Below, piece after piece: positions 25,871 through 34,941 of a stretch of 64,000 nt of DNA (position 1 is its first letter; each line of letters begins with the position of its first letter). The notes under the pieces were generated by a model. The model did no database searches and had not been told where the DNA came from. It saw only the letters and a list, made by a program, of their open reading frames with translations. Source of the DNA: Gp1-AA122 sp035631655 (GTDB lineage: Bacteria; Acidobacteriota; Terriglobia; Terriglobales; Acidobacteriaceae); contig DASQIH010000002.1 in NCBI GenBank assembly GCA_035631655.1, positions 5,338-69,337 of the forward strand, in the 5' to 3' direction. Both the position numbers and the translations under genes were made by a program.

Positions 25871-27301
25871 TTAGCGCCTGGTCGCAGTGGCAGGCTGAAT
25901 TTCTTCCACATCAACCCAATCGGTGGGATATTTGCCGGTGTAGCAAGCCGAGCAGTAGGTAGTCTTCTCTCCGTCGCCACAGGCTTTCTTCAGACCCTCA
26001 AGAGAAAGGTAAGCCAAGGAATCCGCCCCAATGTACTCGCAGATCTCCTCGACCGACTTATTGGCGGCTATGAGTTGTTTCTTCGACGGCGTATCGACCC
26101 CGTAGAAACAAGGCGAAATGGTTGGTGGACAGGAAATACGCATGTGTACTTCACGCGCGCCGGCTCCTCGAATCATGCGCACAATCTTGCGGCTGGTAGT
26201 GCCGCGCACGATGGAATCATCAATGAGCACGACACGCTTACCTTCCAGGAGAGAGCGAACCGGGTTCAGCTTTAGCTTGACTCCGAAGTCGCGTACCGAC
26301 TGTGAGGGCTCGATAAACGTCCGTCCTACGTAATGGTTTCGGATCAGGCCGAAACGGAAGGGAATCCCGCTCTCGGCCGCGTAGCCCATAGCAGCGGTTA
26401 CACCCGAATCCGGGACAGGAACAACGATATCGGCCTGTGCCGGCGCTTCTCTGGCCAGTTGGCGGCCTAAGGCATCGCGGCTCATGTCCACCGGACGCCC
26501 GAAGACCAAACTGTCGGGGCGAGAAAAATACACGTGCTCGAAAATGCAGCTCGATTGCGGACCGGAAGGCGAATAGAAGTGGGAAGAAATTCCTTCGGAG
26601 CCCACCACGACGAGTTCTCCTGGCTTCACATCGCGCTCATAGGTAGCGCCAATCAGATCAAAGGCGCAGGTCTCAGAGGCAAAGACAATGGTGTCTCGCT
26701 TCTCCCCGGATTGCGCCGGAATGCGTCCCATTGCCAAAGGCCGGAAGCCGCGAGGATCGCGCGCCGCAAAAATGCGGTCCGAGCTGATCATCACCAGAGA
26801 CAACGCCCCGTCCACCCGGCGGAGCGCGTCGGCCATGGCTTCCGGAAGCGTGTGCTCCTTCGAAAGCGCAATCAGGTGAACGATCACCTCGGTATCGCTA
26901 TTGGTCTGGAAGATTGAGCCCTGGCTCTCCAGCCGGCTACGGATTTCGAGAGCATTGACCAGGTTTCCATTGTGCGCCAGCGCCACCTGGCCTTTATTCG
27001 ATTGCACCATGATGGGCTGGGCATTGAGGAGGGCCGAATCGCCCGCCGTGGAATAGCGCGTATGCCCAATGGCTAAGGTCCCGCGAAGTTTCGTGAGCAC
27101 CTCTTCGGTAAAGATGTCGGCCACCAGACCCATTGCCTTGTGGACGTGCAGGCCCATGCCATCAGAGCTCGCGATGCCGGCCGATTCCTGCCCGCGATGC
27201 TGCAGGGCGTGCAAGCCCAGATAGGCGAGCTTCTCCGCTTCAGGATGTGCATAAATCGCGACCACGCCACACTCTTCACGGAATTTGTCCATGGCTGTCA
27301 T
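25871..27301 (-). CDS. purF: Amidophosphoribosyltransferase
   Basis: PurF makes 5-phosphoribosylamine from PRPP and glutamine, the first committed step of purine synthesis. It has 476 residues. The N-terminal nucleophile Cys is in EECGVVAIYAHPEAE after a short propeptide, and the class II glutamine amidotransferase domain shows LQHRGQESAGI. The PRPP motif is VVLIDDSIVRGTT. Cysteines in CPPTISPCFYG and TYCSACYTGKYP match the iron-sulfur ligands of the Bacillus-type enzyme. The start may be ATG 27301 or 27292. purL lies upstream on the same strand with family A repeats between. Confidence 0.96.
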   Translation of the reverse strand: MTAMDKFREECGVVAIYAHPEAEKLAYLGLHALQHRGQESAGIASSDGMGLHVHKAMGLVADIFTEEVLTKLRGTLAIGHTRYSTAGDSALLNAQPIMVQSNKGQVALAHNGNLVNALEIRSRLESQGSIFQTNSDTEVIVHLIALSKEHTLPEAMADALRRVDGALSLVMISSDRIFAARDPRGFRPLAMGRIPAQSGEKRDTIVFASETCAFDLIGATYERDVKPGELVVVGSEGISSHFYSPSGPQSSCIFEHVYFSRPDSLVFGRPVDMSRDALGRQLAREAPAQADIVVPVPDSGVTAAMGYAAESGIPFRFGLIRNHYVGRTFIEPSQSVRDFGVKLKLNPVRSLLEGKRVVLIDDSIVRGTTSRKIVRMIRGAGAREVHMRISCPPTISPCFYGVDTPSKKQLIAANKSVEEICEYIGADSLAYLSLEGLKKACGDGEKTTYCSACYTGKYPTDWVDVEEIQPATATRR

Positions 27302-27313
27302 AAATTTTTCTTT

Positions 27314-27508
27314 GTCATCCTGAGCGAGGGCGCCAGCCCGAGTCGAAGGACCCCGCGTTTGCTCATGCTAGCGATGCTGCTGCGAGGCATCCTCACCAGC
27401 AGCTCTTAATTGAAATGCATCGCAACCTTTGTCACAGTGCACACAATCAGGGATCGTTCGACTTCGCTTGCGCTCGCTGCGCGAGCCAAGCTTCGTGTTC
27501 AGGATGAC
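27314..27508. repeat. Two opposed family A repeats between purL and purF
   Basis: A direct copy runs from GTCATCCTGAGCGAGGGC to GTCGAAGGACCCCGCG (27314-27357). An inverted copy runs from about 27451 to 27508 and ends TTCAGGATGAC. They could form a hairpin in the purL-purF transcript, which would reduce read-through, but this is inference. Confidence 0.75.
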
Positions 27509-27520
27509 AACCTTGTTTGC

Positions 27521-29884
27521 CTAGTCCGCCGCTACTGCCTCCTGCTCACTTCGAAGAGCCCGTTCCAAGGCGCCCTCGTACACATCCTGCAAATCGCCTA
27601 CCGCAGCCGACACCACCACCCTGCCGTCGAGCTGAATTTCCATCTTTTCAGGAACCGTCTCCCCGATGTGCTCTGCCGAGAGGCCGTATTTTATCGCCAC
27701 TTGTTGGATTCGCAGCAGATTACCTGGGTCGCAGGAAAGCAGCACCCGGCTGGCATCTTCACCGAACAGCACGAACTCCGCCGGCAACTCGCGTGAGGCC
27801 AAATTGACCCTTGCTCCAATCCCGCCTGGCAAGGCCGATTCAGCCAGGGTAACGGCAATGCCTCCATCGGAGCAGTCGTGGGCCGATTCAACCAGACCCT
27901 CCTGGATTATCTCCACCAGCCCTTTCTGCAAGGCAGCTTCTCTCTCCAGCTCCAACTCGGGTGGATAGCCCCATACCGACCCCAGGATTTCTTTTGCGTA
28001 TTCCGACGAACCAAACTCCGATTCCACATCGGTGATGTCGCCTGGTTCAGTTGCGCGCAGCAGCACTACCGCTCGGCCGGCTTCCCGGAAATTCATGTGT
28101 GCAATCTTGTGCACGTCTTCCAGAATAGCGACCACTCCTAACACAGGTGTTGGATAAATGCCCTCACCGAGCGTTTCGTTATAGAAGCTGACGTTCCCGC
28201 CAGTGATGGGCACCTCCAGTTCCTCGCAAGCCTTGGTCATGCCATCGATGACTTGCGAGAATTGCCACATGATGCTGGGCTTCTCCGGATTCCCGAAGTT
28301 CAGGCAGTTAGTAGCCGCCACGGGAGTTGCCCCGGTGCACGCCACATTGCGCGCGGCTTCGGCGACGGCATGCATAGCGCCCAGCCGCGGGTCGAGGTAG
28401 CACCAGCGCCCGTTGCCATCCAGGGCCATGGCGAGTCCTCGCTGCGAGCCTTTAATGCGGATCACCCCGGCATCGCCCGCTCCGGGGCCCTCGACCGTGT
28501 TGGTCTGCACCATCGAGTCATACTGCTGCCAGATCCAGCGCTTGCCGCAGATGTTGGCGGAAGCCAACAACCGCTTCAGATCTCCTGTCATGTCACCCGA
28601 TCCGCTTAGCCGGATGTTCGCAGGCATCTCCCGGGGAGCCGGTGGCTCCCATCGTTGCAGCGGGCGTTTATACAGAGGGGCATCATCGGTAAGAGCTTCG
28701 TTGGGAATCTCGGCAACGACTTTGCCGTGTTCGAGCACGCGCATCTTGCCATCGAGCGTCACCCGCCCAACCTGGACTGCGTCCAGCCCCCACTTCTCGA
28801 AAACTCGCAGGACTTCCTGCTCGCGGCCTTTTTGCGCCACCAGCAGCATGCGTTCTTGGGACTCACTCAGCATGATTTCGTAGGGGGTCATGCCGGTTTC
28901 GCGTTGCGGGACGCGGTCCAACTCGATCTCAATTCCAACATGCCCGCGCGCGCCCATCTCACAAGTCGAGCAGGTCAAGCCGGCGGCACCCATATCCTGA
29001 ATGCCAACCACAGCCCCGGTTTGCATGGCCTCGAGACAAGCTTCCAGCAGCAGCTTTTCCAGGAAGGGATCGCCTACCTGCACATTAGGACGCTTGCCTT
29101 CAGAAGCCTCGCTGAATTCCTCGCTGGCCATGGTCGCGCCATGAATGCCGTCGCGCCCGGTCTTCGACCCGACGTAGATAACCGGGTTCCCTTCGCCTGC
29201 CGCTTTCGCATAAAAGATCTGATCGCGCCGAACCAACCCCAAGGCAAACGCGTTTACCAGAGGGTTGTTGGAGTAGCAGGGCTCAAACTTCGTTTCCCCA
29301 CCCAGGTTAGGAACGCCGAAACAGTTGCCATAAGCTGCGATCCCGCTGACCACCCCGTCCAGCAGAGAATGATTCTTGTGTACCTCAGCTTGCGTAGGGA
29401 CAGCCGCCCCTTCGCTTCGCTCAGGGCAGGCTCCCGGCAGGGCGGCCGAGCGCAGCTCGGCTTGTGCTTTGCTTTGGATCGGTCCGAATCGCAGCGAATC
29501 CATAATCGCGACCGGCCGCGCGCCCATAGTGAAAATATCCCGCAAAATGCCGCCGACGCCGGTCGCCGCACCCTGAAAGGGCTCGATAAAAGAAGGGTGA
29601 TTGTGCGATTCGATCTTAAAGGCACACGCCCACCCGTCGCCAATATCAATGATTCCCGCGTTCTCCCCCGGCCCCTGCACCACACGCCGGCTTCGTGTGG
29701 GAAGCCGCTTCAAATGCACCCGTGAGGATTTGTAGGAGCAGTGCTCACTCCACATCACGCTGAAGATACCCAACTCAGTAAACGTCGGCTCCCGTCCGCC
29801 CAGCAATTTCTTGATTTTTTCATACTCGTCGAGAGAGAGGCCGTGTTCCTGGATGAGTTCCGGGCTGATCACGGAAGTTGTCAT
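27521..29884 (-). CDS. purL: Phosphoribosylformylglycinamidine synthase subunit PurL
   Basis: PurL converts FGAR to FGAM using ATP and ammonia. At 787 residues it is the small form that works with PurQ and PurS, neither of which is in the window. The start LSLDEYEKIKKLLGREPTFTE-type motif, EHCSYKSSRVHLKRLPT, NHPSFIEPFQGAATGVGG and GGNVSFYNE are visible. Between RFGPIQ and HKNHSLLDGVV the protein carries an extra segment containing ACPERSEGA, encoded by a family A repeat inside the gene; the frame is kept. The overall order and motifs suggest the enzyme is still functional. Confidence 0.96.
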   Translation of the reverse strand: MTTSVISPELIQEHGLSLDEYEKIKKLLGGREPTFTELGIFSVMWSEHCSYKSSRVHLKRLPTRSRRVVQGPGENAGIIDIGDGWACAFKIESHNHPSFIEPFQGAATGVGGILRDIFTMGARPVAIMDSLRFGPIQSKAQAELRSAALPGACPERSEGAAVPTQAEVHKNHSLLDGVVSGIAAYGNCFGVPNLGGETKFEPCYSNNPLVNAFALGLVRRDQIFYAKAAGEGNPVIYVGSKTGRDGIHGATMASEEFSEASEGKRPNVQVGDPFLEKLLLEACLEAMQTGAVVGIQDMGAAGLTCSTCEMGARGHVGIEIELDRVPQRETGMTPYEIMLSESQERMLLVAQKGREQEVLRVFEKWGLDAVQVGRVTLDGKMRVLEHGKVVAEIPNEALTDDAPLYKRPLQRWEPPAPREMPANIRLSGSGDMTGDLKRLLASANICGKRWIWQQYDSMVQTNTVEGPGAGDAGVIRIKGSQRGLAMALDGNGRWCYLDPRLGAMHAVAEAARNVACTGATPVAATNCLNFGNPEKPSIMWQFSQVIDGMTKACEELEVPITGGNVSFYNETLGEGIYPTPVLGVVAILEDVHKIAHMNFREAGRAVVLLRATEPGDITDVESEFGSSEYAKEILGSVWGYPPELELEREAALQKGLVEIIQEGLVESAHDCSDGGIAVTLAESALPGGIGARVNLASRELPAEFVLFGEDASRVLLSCDPGNLLRIQQVAIKYGLSAEHIGETVPEKMEIQLDGRVVVSAAVGDLQDVYEGALERALRSEQEAVAAD
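29407..29430. repeat. Family A repeat inside the purL coding sequence
   Basis: The plus strand shows CCCCTTCGCTTCGCTCAGGG, which in the gene's direction is CCTGAGCGAAGCGAAGGGG, the core of the intergenic family A. It encodes CPERSEG in a surface segment between two conserved PurL blocks. Confidence 0.85.
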
Positions 29885-30039
29885 AGGGAAACTCTATTGT
29901 CGCATGGTACAACGGGGCGTGCATGCGGAATTCGGATAGAGAGAGCGAACCGATGTTTTTGCGATTTTCTACCCCTGAGCGACAAGCCTTCAGTCTCGCT
30001 TTCCCTGATAGCGAGAGCCGATAGCTATACTTGTCCTGA

Positions 30040-31935
30040 ATGAAATCCATCATCGTAGGCACCGCCGGCCACATCGACCACGGCAAAACCGCTCTGGTCA
30101 AGGCTTTGACGGGCATTGACGCCGACCGCCTGGAGGAAGAAAAGCGCCGGGGAATCACTATTGACATCGGCTTTGCCCACCTCGAACTGCCCGCGCCCGG
30201 CGGGGAGATTCTGCGGCTCGGATTTGTTGATGTGCCTGGCCACGAACGCTTCGTCCGCAACATGCTGGCTGGAATAGGCGGCATCGACCTGGTATTGCTG
30301 GTCATCGCGGCGGATGAATCCATCAAGCCGCAGACTCGCGAGCATTTCGACATTTGCCGCCTGCTGTCGGTCCGCCGCGGCATTACTGTGCTGACCAAGT
30401 CCGACCTGGTCGACCGTGAGACGCTCGATGTTGTGCGGCTCGAAGTGGAGGACTTTCTCCGCGGATCGTTTCTGGAGCTCGCCCCCATTGTGCCGGTCAG
30501 CTCGCGTAAAGGAATTGGGTTAGACGAACTGAAGCAAGCGCTCGTTCAGGTGGCCTCGGAAGTTCCCGCCCGGGATTCCGGCGCAATTGCACGTCTGCCG
30601 ATCGACCGGGTGTTCACAATGAAGGGTTTTGGCACGGTAATCACCGGCACCCTGGTTTCGGGCACCATTCACAAGGAGGAAGAACTGGAAGTCTTTCCCA
30701 CCGGCCGCCGGGTTCGCGTCCGTGGAGTGCAGGTGCATGGGAAAGCCGCAGAGCAGGCGTTAGCCGGGCAGCGCACCGCCCTCAACGTCGCTGGAGCCTC
30801 AATCGATGATCTGTCGCGTGGCATGACGCTGGCACCTCCCAATACATTCCATCCGACAAACCGGGTTGACGTTTCATTGTCGCTCCTGCCCTCCGCCAAG
30901 CCGCTGAAAGACCGTGCCCGCGTCCATTTCCATGCTTATACATCGGAGACGATTGCCGAGGTCCGTTTATATGAAGAGAAACAAGTTGCGCCGGGACAAA
31001 ATGCTTACGCCCAACTACGGATGGAGGGGGGCACGCTGCTCTTGCCTGGGGACCGCTTCATTCTGCGCCAGTTCTCGCCGGTGATCACGATCGGCGGAGG
31101 AGTTGCCCTGGACGCCGCACCAGTTCAAAAGGCAACAAAAGAAATAGTGGAGCCGTTCTTGAGAATTCTCTCCGCTGGCGATCCGCAATCCATTCTGCGA
31201 ACTCGCATCGCCAGGCGTTCCGCCGAAGGATTGTCCCTATCCGAAGCTGTGGCTGAGACAGGATGGCCCAGGCAGGTGATCGAGACGTGCCTGACTGAGC
31301 CAGTGCGCCAGGGCCACGTGCTGCGAGTTGGCCAAATCCTGGTCCACGCCCCAGCCATAGAAGCGTTAAAACTGTTGATCAACACCACGGTCGAGGACTT
31401 CCACAAGAAAAATCCTCTGGTTGCCGGAATCAGCAAAAGAGAACTTAACGAAACCGTGAAAGTGCCTGGCGAGGTTTTCTCCGCGACGCTCGATTCATTA
31501 GTGAAAGAGAAAAAGATGGAGGTGGTTGGCGAACTCGTCCGCCTGCCTGGACGCGGTGTGGTCATGAAGGACGAAGAAGCTGAATCCAAGAAGACGATCG
31601 AGGAGGCCTTTGCGACGGCAGGCTTAAAAGTGCCGGCCCTCTACCAGGTAATTAGCGGACTCAAAGTCGATAAAGTCCGCGCTCAGAAGATTGTTACTCT
31701 CCTCCTGCGGGACAAAGTGCTGATCAAAATTTCCGATGAGCTCGTGTTTCATCGCAGCGCTCTGGACGAATTGCGCCGCCAACTCGCAGTGCAGAAGGCC
31801 AAGTCGCCCAAGATTAACGTTTCCGACTTCAAGGACCTGACCGGCGTCAGCCGCAAGTACGCCATTCCCCTTCTGGAATACCTCGACCGAGAGCGCGTAA
31901 CCCGCCGCGTCGGAGACGAAAGAATTATTCTGTAG
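30040..31935 (+). CDS. selB: Selenocysteine-specific translation elongation factor SelB
   Basis: SelB is the EF-Tu-like GTPase that brings Sec-tRNA to UGA codons with a SECIS hairpin. It has 631 residues. The GTPase motifs are GHIDHGKT (G1), DVPGHERF (G3) and TKSDLVD (G4). EF-Tu-like domains II and III follow up to about residue 350, and the C-terminal winged-helix region that binds mRNA runs from about 420 to 631 (GVSRKYAIPLLEYLDRERVTRR). A TATACT box (30026-30031) ends 8 bases before the ATG, so the mRNA may be nearly leaderless. No selA, selD or tRNA-Sec gene is recognised nearby. Confidence 0.95.
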   Translation: MKSIIVGTAGHIDHGKTALVKALTGIDADRLEEEKRRGITIDIGFAHLELPAPGGEILRLGFVDVPGHERFVRNMLAGIGGIDLVLLVIAADESIKPQTREHFDICRLLSVRRGITVLTKSDLVDRETLDVVRLEVEDFLRGSFLELAPIVPVSSRKGIGLDELKQALVQVASEVPARDSGAIARLPIDRVFTMKGFGTVITGTLVSGTIHKEEELEVFPTGRRVRVRGVQVHGKAAEQALAGQRTALNVAGASIDDLSRGMTLAPPNTFHPTNRVDVSLSLLPSAKPLKDRARVHFHAYTSETIAEVRLYEEKQVAPGQNAYAQLRMEGGTLLLPGDRFILRQFSPVITIGGGVALDAAPVQKATKEIVEPFLRILSAGDPQSILRTRIARRSAEGLSLSEAVAETGWPRQVIETCLTEPVRQGHVLRVGQILVHAPAIEALKLLINTTVEDFHKKNPLVAGISKRELNETVKVPGEVFSATLDSLVKEKKMEVVGELVRLPGRGVVMKDEEAESKKTIEEAFATAGLKVPALYQVISGLKVDKVRAQKIVTLLLRDKVLIKISDELVFHRSALDELRRQLAVQKAKSPKINVSDFKDLTGVSRKYAIPLLEYLDRERVTRRVGDERIIL

Positions 31936-31958
31936 AACGACTTGCCGCTCGAATACTT

Positions 31959-32045
31959 GCCATTCCGAGTGGGCTTCAGCCCGCGAGGAAGCTGGAGGTT
32001 GAAAAGTATCAAAACCGGGACCCCTCACTTCGTTGGGGGGATGAC
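31959..32045. repeat. Two opposed family A-like repeats
   Basis: A direct copy (CCATTCCGAGTGGGCTTC to GCGAGGAAGC, 31959-31992) is followed by an inverted variant (GACCCCTCACTTCGTTGGG to GGGATGAC, 32019-32045). They follow the selB stop codon. Confidence 0.65.
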
Positions 32046-32095
32046 AAGGAACCGTCGTTTTCACCGCCCAAGGTTTGCATCCGTATAATAACTTG

Positions 32096-32147
32096 TAGCG
32101 CCGGCGTCTTGCCGGCTGTCATGCGGGCGTCCCGCCCGCACAGGTGC
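32096..32147. repeat. Family C hairpins before trmFO
   Basis: GTAGCGCCGGCGTCTTGCC and GCGGGCGTCCCGCCCGC repeat the arrangement seen after prfA at 22301. The last hairpin ends about 10 bases before the trmFO start codon, close enough to affect ribosome binding. Confidence 0.75.
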
Positions 32148-32156
32148 ACTCGCGCC

Positions 32157-33485
32157 ATGTCGCCACCAATAAGAATCATCGGCGCCGGCCTTGCCGGCTC
32201 AGAAGCAGCGTGGCAGTGTGCCCGCCGTGGTGTACCGGTCGAACTCTGGGAAATGCGGCCGGTGCGTTCGACTCCGGCCCATCAGACTGCTGATTTTGCA
32301 GAACTCGTTTGCTCGAACTCTTTGAAATCTGACACCGAAAACACAGCCCCCTGGCTGCTGAAAGAGGAAATGCGCCGTGCCGACTCGCTGCTGATGGAAA
32401 TTGCTCGCGCTTGCGCAGTTCCCGCGGGCCACGCCCTCGCCGTCGATCGCGTAACCTTCGCCGCAAGGGTCACCGAAGCGATCTCTCGCGAGCCGCTGAT
32501 CACGATTCGGCGCGAGGAGGTTACACGCATCGATGAAGGTGAGCTGACGATCATCGCCACCGGCCCCCTTACCTCCGATTCACTTTCCCAGGTTATTGCC
32601 CGCCTAAGTGGCAGCACGCATTTGTACTTCTATGACTCCATCAGTCCGATCGTGGAGGCAGATTCAATTGACAGGTCTAAGGTTTACATGGCCGCCCGTT
32701 ATGACAAGGGCACAGCCGACTACATCAACTGCCCCATGACCGAGGAGGAGTATGACCGCTTCTACGACACCCTGATCTCGGCAGAATCCGTCGAGCAGCG
32801 CGACTGGGAGAAACTAAATTACTTCGAAAGCTGTCTGCCCATCGAAGAGATCGCCCGGCGCGGCCGCGATACCCTGCGCTTCGGCCCGATGAAGCCTGTG
32901 GGTCTTAAAGATCCTCGCACCAGCCGACAGCCCTTTGCGGTGGTGCAATTGCGTCAGGAGAACCTGCGCGTCGATTCTTACAACCTGGTCGGATTCCAGA
33001 ATCACCTGAAGTTCGGCGAGCAAACCCGCGTGCTGCGGCTGATTCCCGGGCTTGAGAACGCCCGCTTCCTCCGCTATGGGCAGATCCATCGCAACACCTA
33101 CATCAACGGCCCCGCCCTGCTATATGAGACGCTCCAGATGAAGGAGCATCCCCGAGTTCTGTTCGCCGGGCAAATCTGCGGAGTGGAAGGTTACGTAGAA
33201 TCGATTGCTACCGGCCTGATGGCAGGACTTCATGCTACTGCTCTGGCCTCAGGCTTGGAGCCGCTGGCACCTCCGCGCGCAACCGCATTTGGGTCCCTGG
33301 TGTACTACGTAACCCACGCCAGCCCAAATAACTTTCAGCCGGCCAACATAACCTTTGACCTGCTGCCCCCGCTAGAAACAAGGGTCCGGGATCGCCAGCG
33401 GAGACGCCGCTTGCAGTGCGAACTGGCTCTACGAGAAGTTCAGGGCTGGCTGGACCGGGTAATTCCGGCCGCGGTTGCGTCGTAG
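32157..33485 (+). CDS. trmFO: Methylenetetrahydrofolate-tRNA-(uracil-5)-methyltransferase TrmFO
   Basis: TrmFO is the folate- and FAD-dependent enzyme that makes 5-methyluridine at position 54 of tRNA. It has 442 residues. The FAD motif IIGAGLAGSEAAWQCARRG begins at residue 6. Family hallmarks include LVCSNSLKSD, GHALAVDR, YFESCLPIEEIARRG and FAGQICGVEGYVES. The ATG at 32157 is chosen because the FAD motif begins right after it; the open frame extends to a TTG at 32109 inside a family C repeat, which is unlikely to be coding. Confidence 0.96.
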   Translation: MSPPIRIIGAGLAGSEAAWQCARRGVPVELWEMRPVRSTPAHQTADFAELVCSNSLKSDTENTAPWLLKEEMRRADSLLMEIARACAVPAGHALAVDRVTFAARVTEAISREPLITIRREEVTRIDEGELTIIATGPLTSDSLSQVIARLSGSTHLYFYDSISPIVEADSIDRSKVYMAARYDKGTADYINCPMTEEEYDRFYDTLISAESVEQRDWEKLNYFESCLPIEEIARRGRDTLRFGPMKPVGLKDPRTSRQPFAVVQLRQENLRVDSYNLVGFQNHLKFGEQTRVLRLIPGLENARFLRYGQIHRNTYINGPALLYETLQMKEHPRVLFAGQICGVEGYVESIATGLMAGLHATALASGLEPLAPPRATAFGSLVYYVTHASPNNFQPANITFDLLPPLETRVRDRQRRRRLQCELALREVQGWLDRVIPAAVAS

Positions 33486-33587
33486 ATCTTCTGCAAGTAC
33501 CCGAACAAAAGGGTCTTCCGATCCGTATCCTCCTCAGGGCGGGCTGCGGCTACCGTTTAAGGATGGCCGACGTCCAAGACTCAGGCG

Positions 33588-34850
33588 ATGGTCTTACGCG
33601 ATCTTGTTGGCGACGTTTTGCGGACGCTGTGGGCACACAAGCTGCGTACGCTCCTGACCATGTTCGGAATCGCCTGGGGAATAGTCTCCATTGTCCTCAT
33701 GGTGGCGGCCGGCGAGGGGCTTCGCGTGGGCCAAGCCAAGCAGGCCGAGACCCTCGGCAAAGACATCATGATCGTCTTCCACGGGCGTACCAGCTTGCAG
33801 GCGGGAGGCCAGCGCGCCGGTCGCCAACTGCATTGGGTGGACAGCGACGTCCCCTTCGTGCAGGAGCAATCTCCCGACTGCCAATACGCCATCCCCGAAC
33901 TCGAGCAAAACAACGTTCGGTCACATACCGCGTACAACGCCGCCGCCTTTCTGGTCACCGGGTCCTATCCGCCGTTTGGCGAAATCCGCAGCATGAATAT
34001 CGGCAGTGGTCGCTTCTACAACTGGGACGACGAGAAGGAAGCCCGGCGCGTGGCCTTCCTGGGCAGCGACGCCGCCAAACAACTGTTCCCCTACGGCAAC
34101 GACGCTATCAACCAGCTCGTCTACCTTAACGACATCCCTTATACCGTGATCGGAGTGATGGCCAAGAAGAAGCAAGACTCGAGCTATGACGGCTGGGATG
34201 TGAACAAAATTTTCGTCCCCTACGCGGCGATGCGTCGCGACTTCCCCGACAAACCCCCAGGCACGCCTTTCACCTTTGATCAGTTGCTGGTCACCCCCAA
34301 ATCGGTGGGCCAGCACGAAGCCTGCAAGGGGGAAGTCCGCAAGGCGTTGGGCCAGATGCATAACTTCGACCCGCACGACAAAGAAGCCTGCCCCATCTGG
34401 GACACGGTCCAGGAAGCCAAGGCATTCGAAACCATGACCAACGGCATGAAGTACTTTCTGGGAGCAGTGGGGATAGTGACACTGCTTCTGGGTGGCTTGG
34501 GCGTGATGAATGTCATGCTAGTGTCCGTGCGCGAGCGCACCCGCGAGATCGGCGTACGCAAGGCTTTGGGCGCTCCCGCAAGAACCATCCTGCAGCAGTT
34601 CTTCTTCGAAGCCCTGCTGATTGCACTGGTCAGCGGCGGAATTGGGCTCGGGATCGCATTCGGCCTTTGCGCGCTCGTCAATCTACTGCCAATGCCTGAC
34701 TTTTTTGCCGGTCTGTTGGCCACGTGGAGTTCGGGCCTGCTCGCTTTCGGATTGTTGGGAAGTATCGCGGTGCTTTCAGCGTTATATCCAGCACGGCAGG
34801 CAGCTTCCATCGATCCCATCGAGGCCCTGCGCTACGAAGCCGGAGGCTAG
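33588..34850 (+). CDS. MacB/FtsX-type ABC transporter permease 1
   Basis: This membrane protein of 420 residues has the MacB layout: one N-terminal membrane helix (LRTLLTMFGIAWGIVSIVLMVAA), a large periplasmic core domain (about 50-290) and three C-terminal FtsX-domain helices from about 295 on, with GLGVMNVMLVSVRERTREIGVRKALGA between the first two. It ends in the typical DPIEALRYE. Such permeases export peptides, antibiotics or lipoproteins with a MacB ATPase, or transmit force in mechanotransmission systems. No ATPase gene is present here; a second similar permease follows after 91 bases. Confidence 0.92.
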   Translation: MVLRDLVGDVLRTLWAHKLRTLLTMFGIAWGIVSIVLMVAAGEGLRVGQAKQAETLGKDIMIVFHGRTSLQAGGQRAGRQLHWVDSDVPFVQEQSPDCQYAIPELEQNNVRSHTAYNAAAFLVTGSYPPFGEIRSMNIGSGRFYNWDDEKEARRVAFLGSDAAKQLFPYGNDAINQLVYLNDIPYTVIGVMAKKKQDSSYDGWDVNKIFVPYAAMRRDFPDKPPGTPFTFDQLLVTPKSVGQHEACKGEVRKALGQMHNFDPHDKEACPIWDTVQEAKAFETMTNGMKYFLGAVGIVTLLLGGLGVMNVMLVSVRERTREIGVRKALGAPARTILQQFFFEALLIALVSGGIGLGIAFGLCALVNLLPMPDFFAGLLATWSSGLLAFGLLGSIAVLSALYPARQAASIDPIEALRYEAGG

Positions 34851-34880
34851 TTGTGTTCAGACGCTGCGTGGACAGGAACT

Positions 34881-34930
34881 GTGTGGGGGCGGGTCTCTGA
34901 CCCACCCAAGCCGAGCGAGGCTCGGCTGTT
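34881..34930. repeat. Family B repeat, copy 3
   Basis: GTGTGGGGGCGGGTCTCTGA is followed by CCCACCC and then by the hairpin AGCCGAGCGAGGCTCGGCT. It lies between the two permease genes and ends 11 bases before the second ATG. Confidence 0.7.
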
Positions 34931-34941
34931 AGAAACCAGGT

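Noticed and set aside
28655..29725. A 356-residue plus-strand frame antisense to purL
   Set aside because: PurL motifs are clear on the minus strand; the antisense frame has no family similarity.
30000..32156. tRNA-Sec or selA close to selB
   Set aside because: No cloverleaf with a long variable arm and no SelA motif was found on either strand in the flanks.
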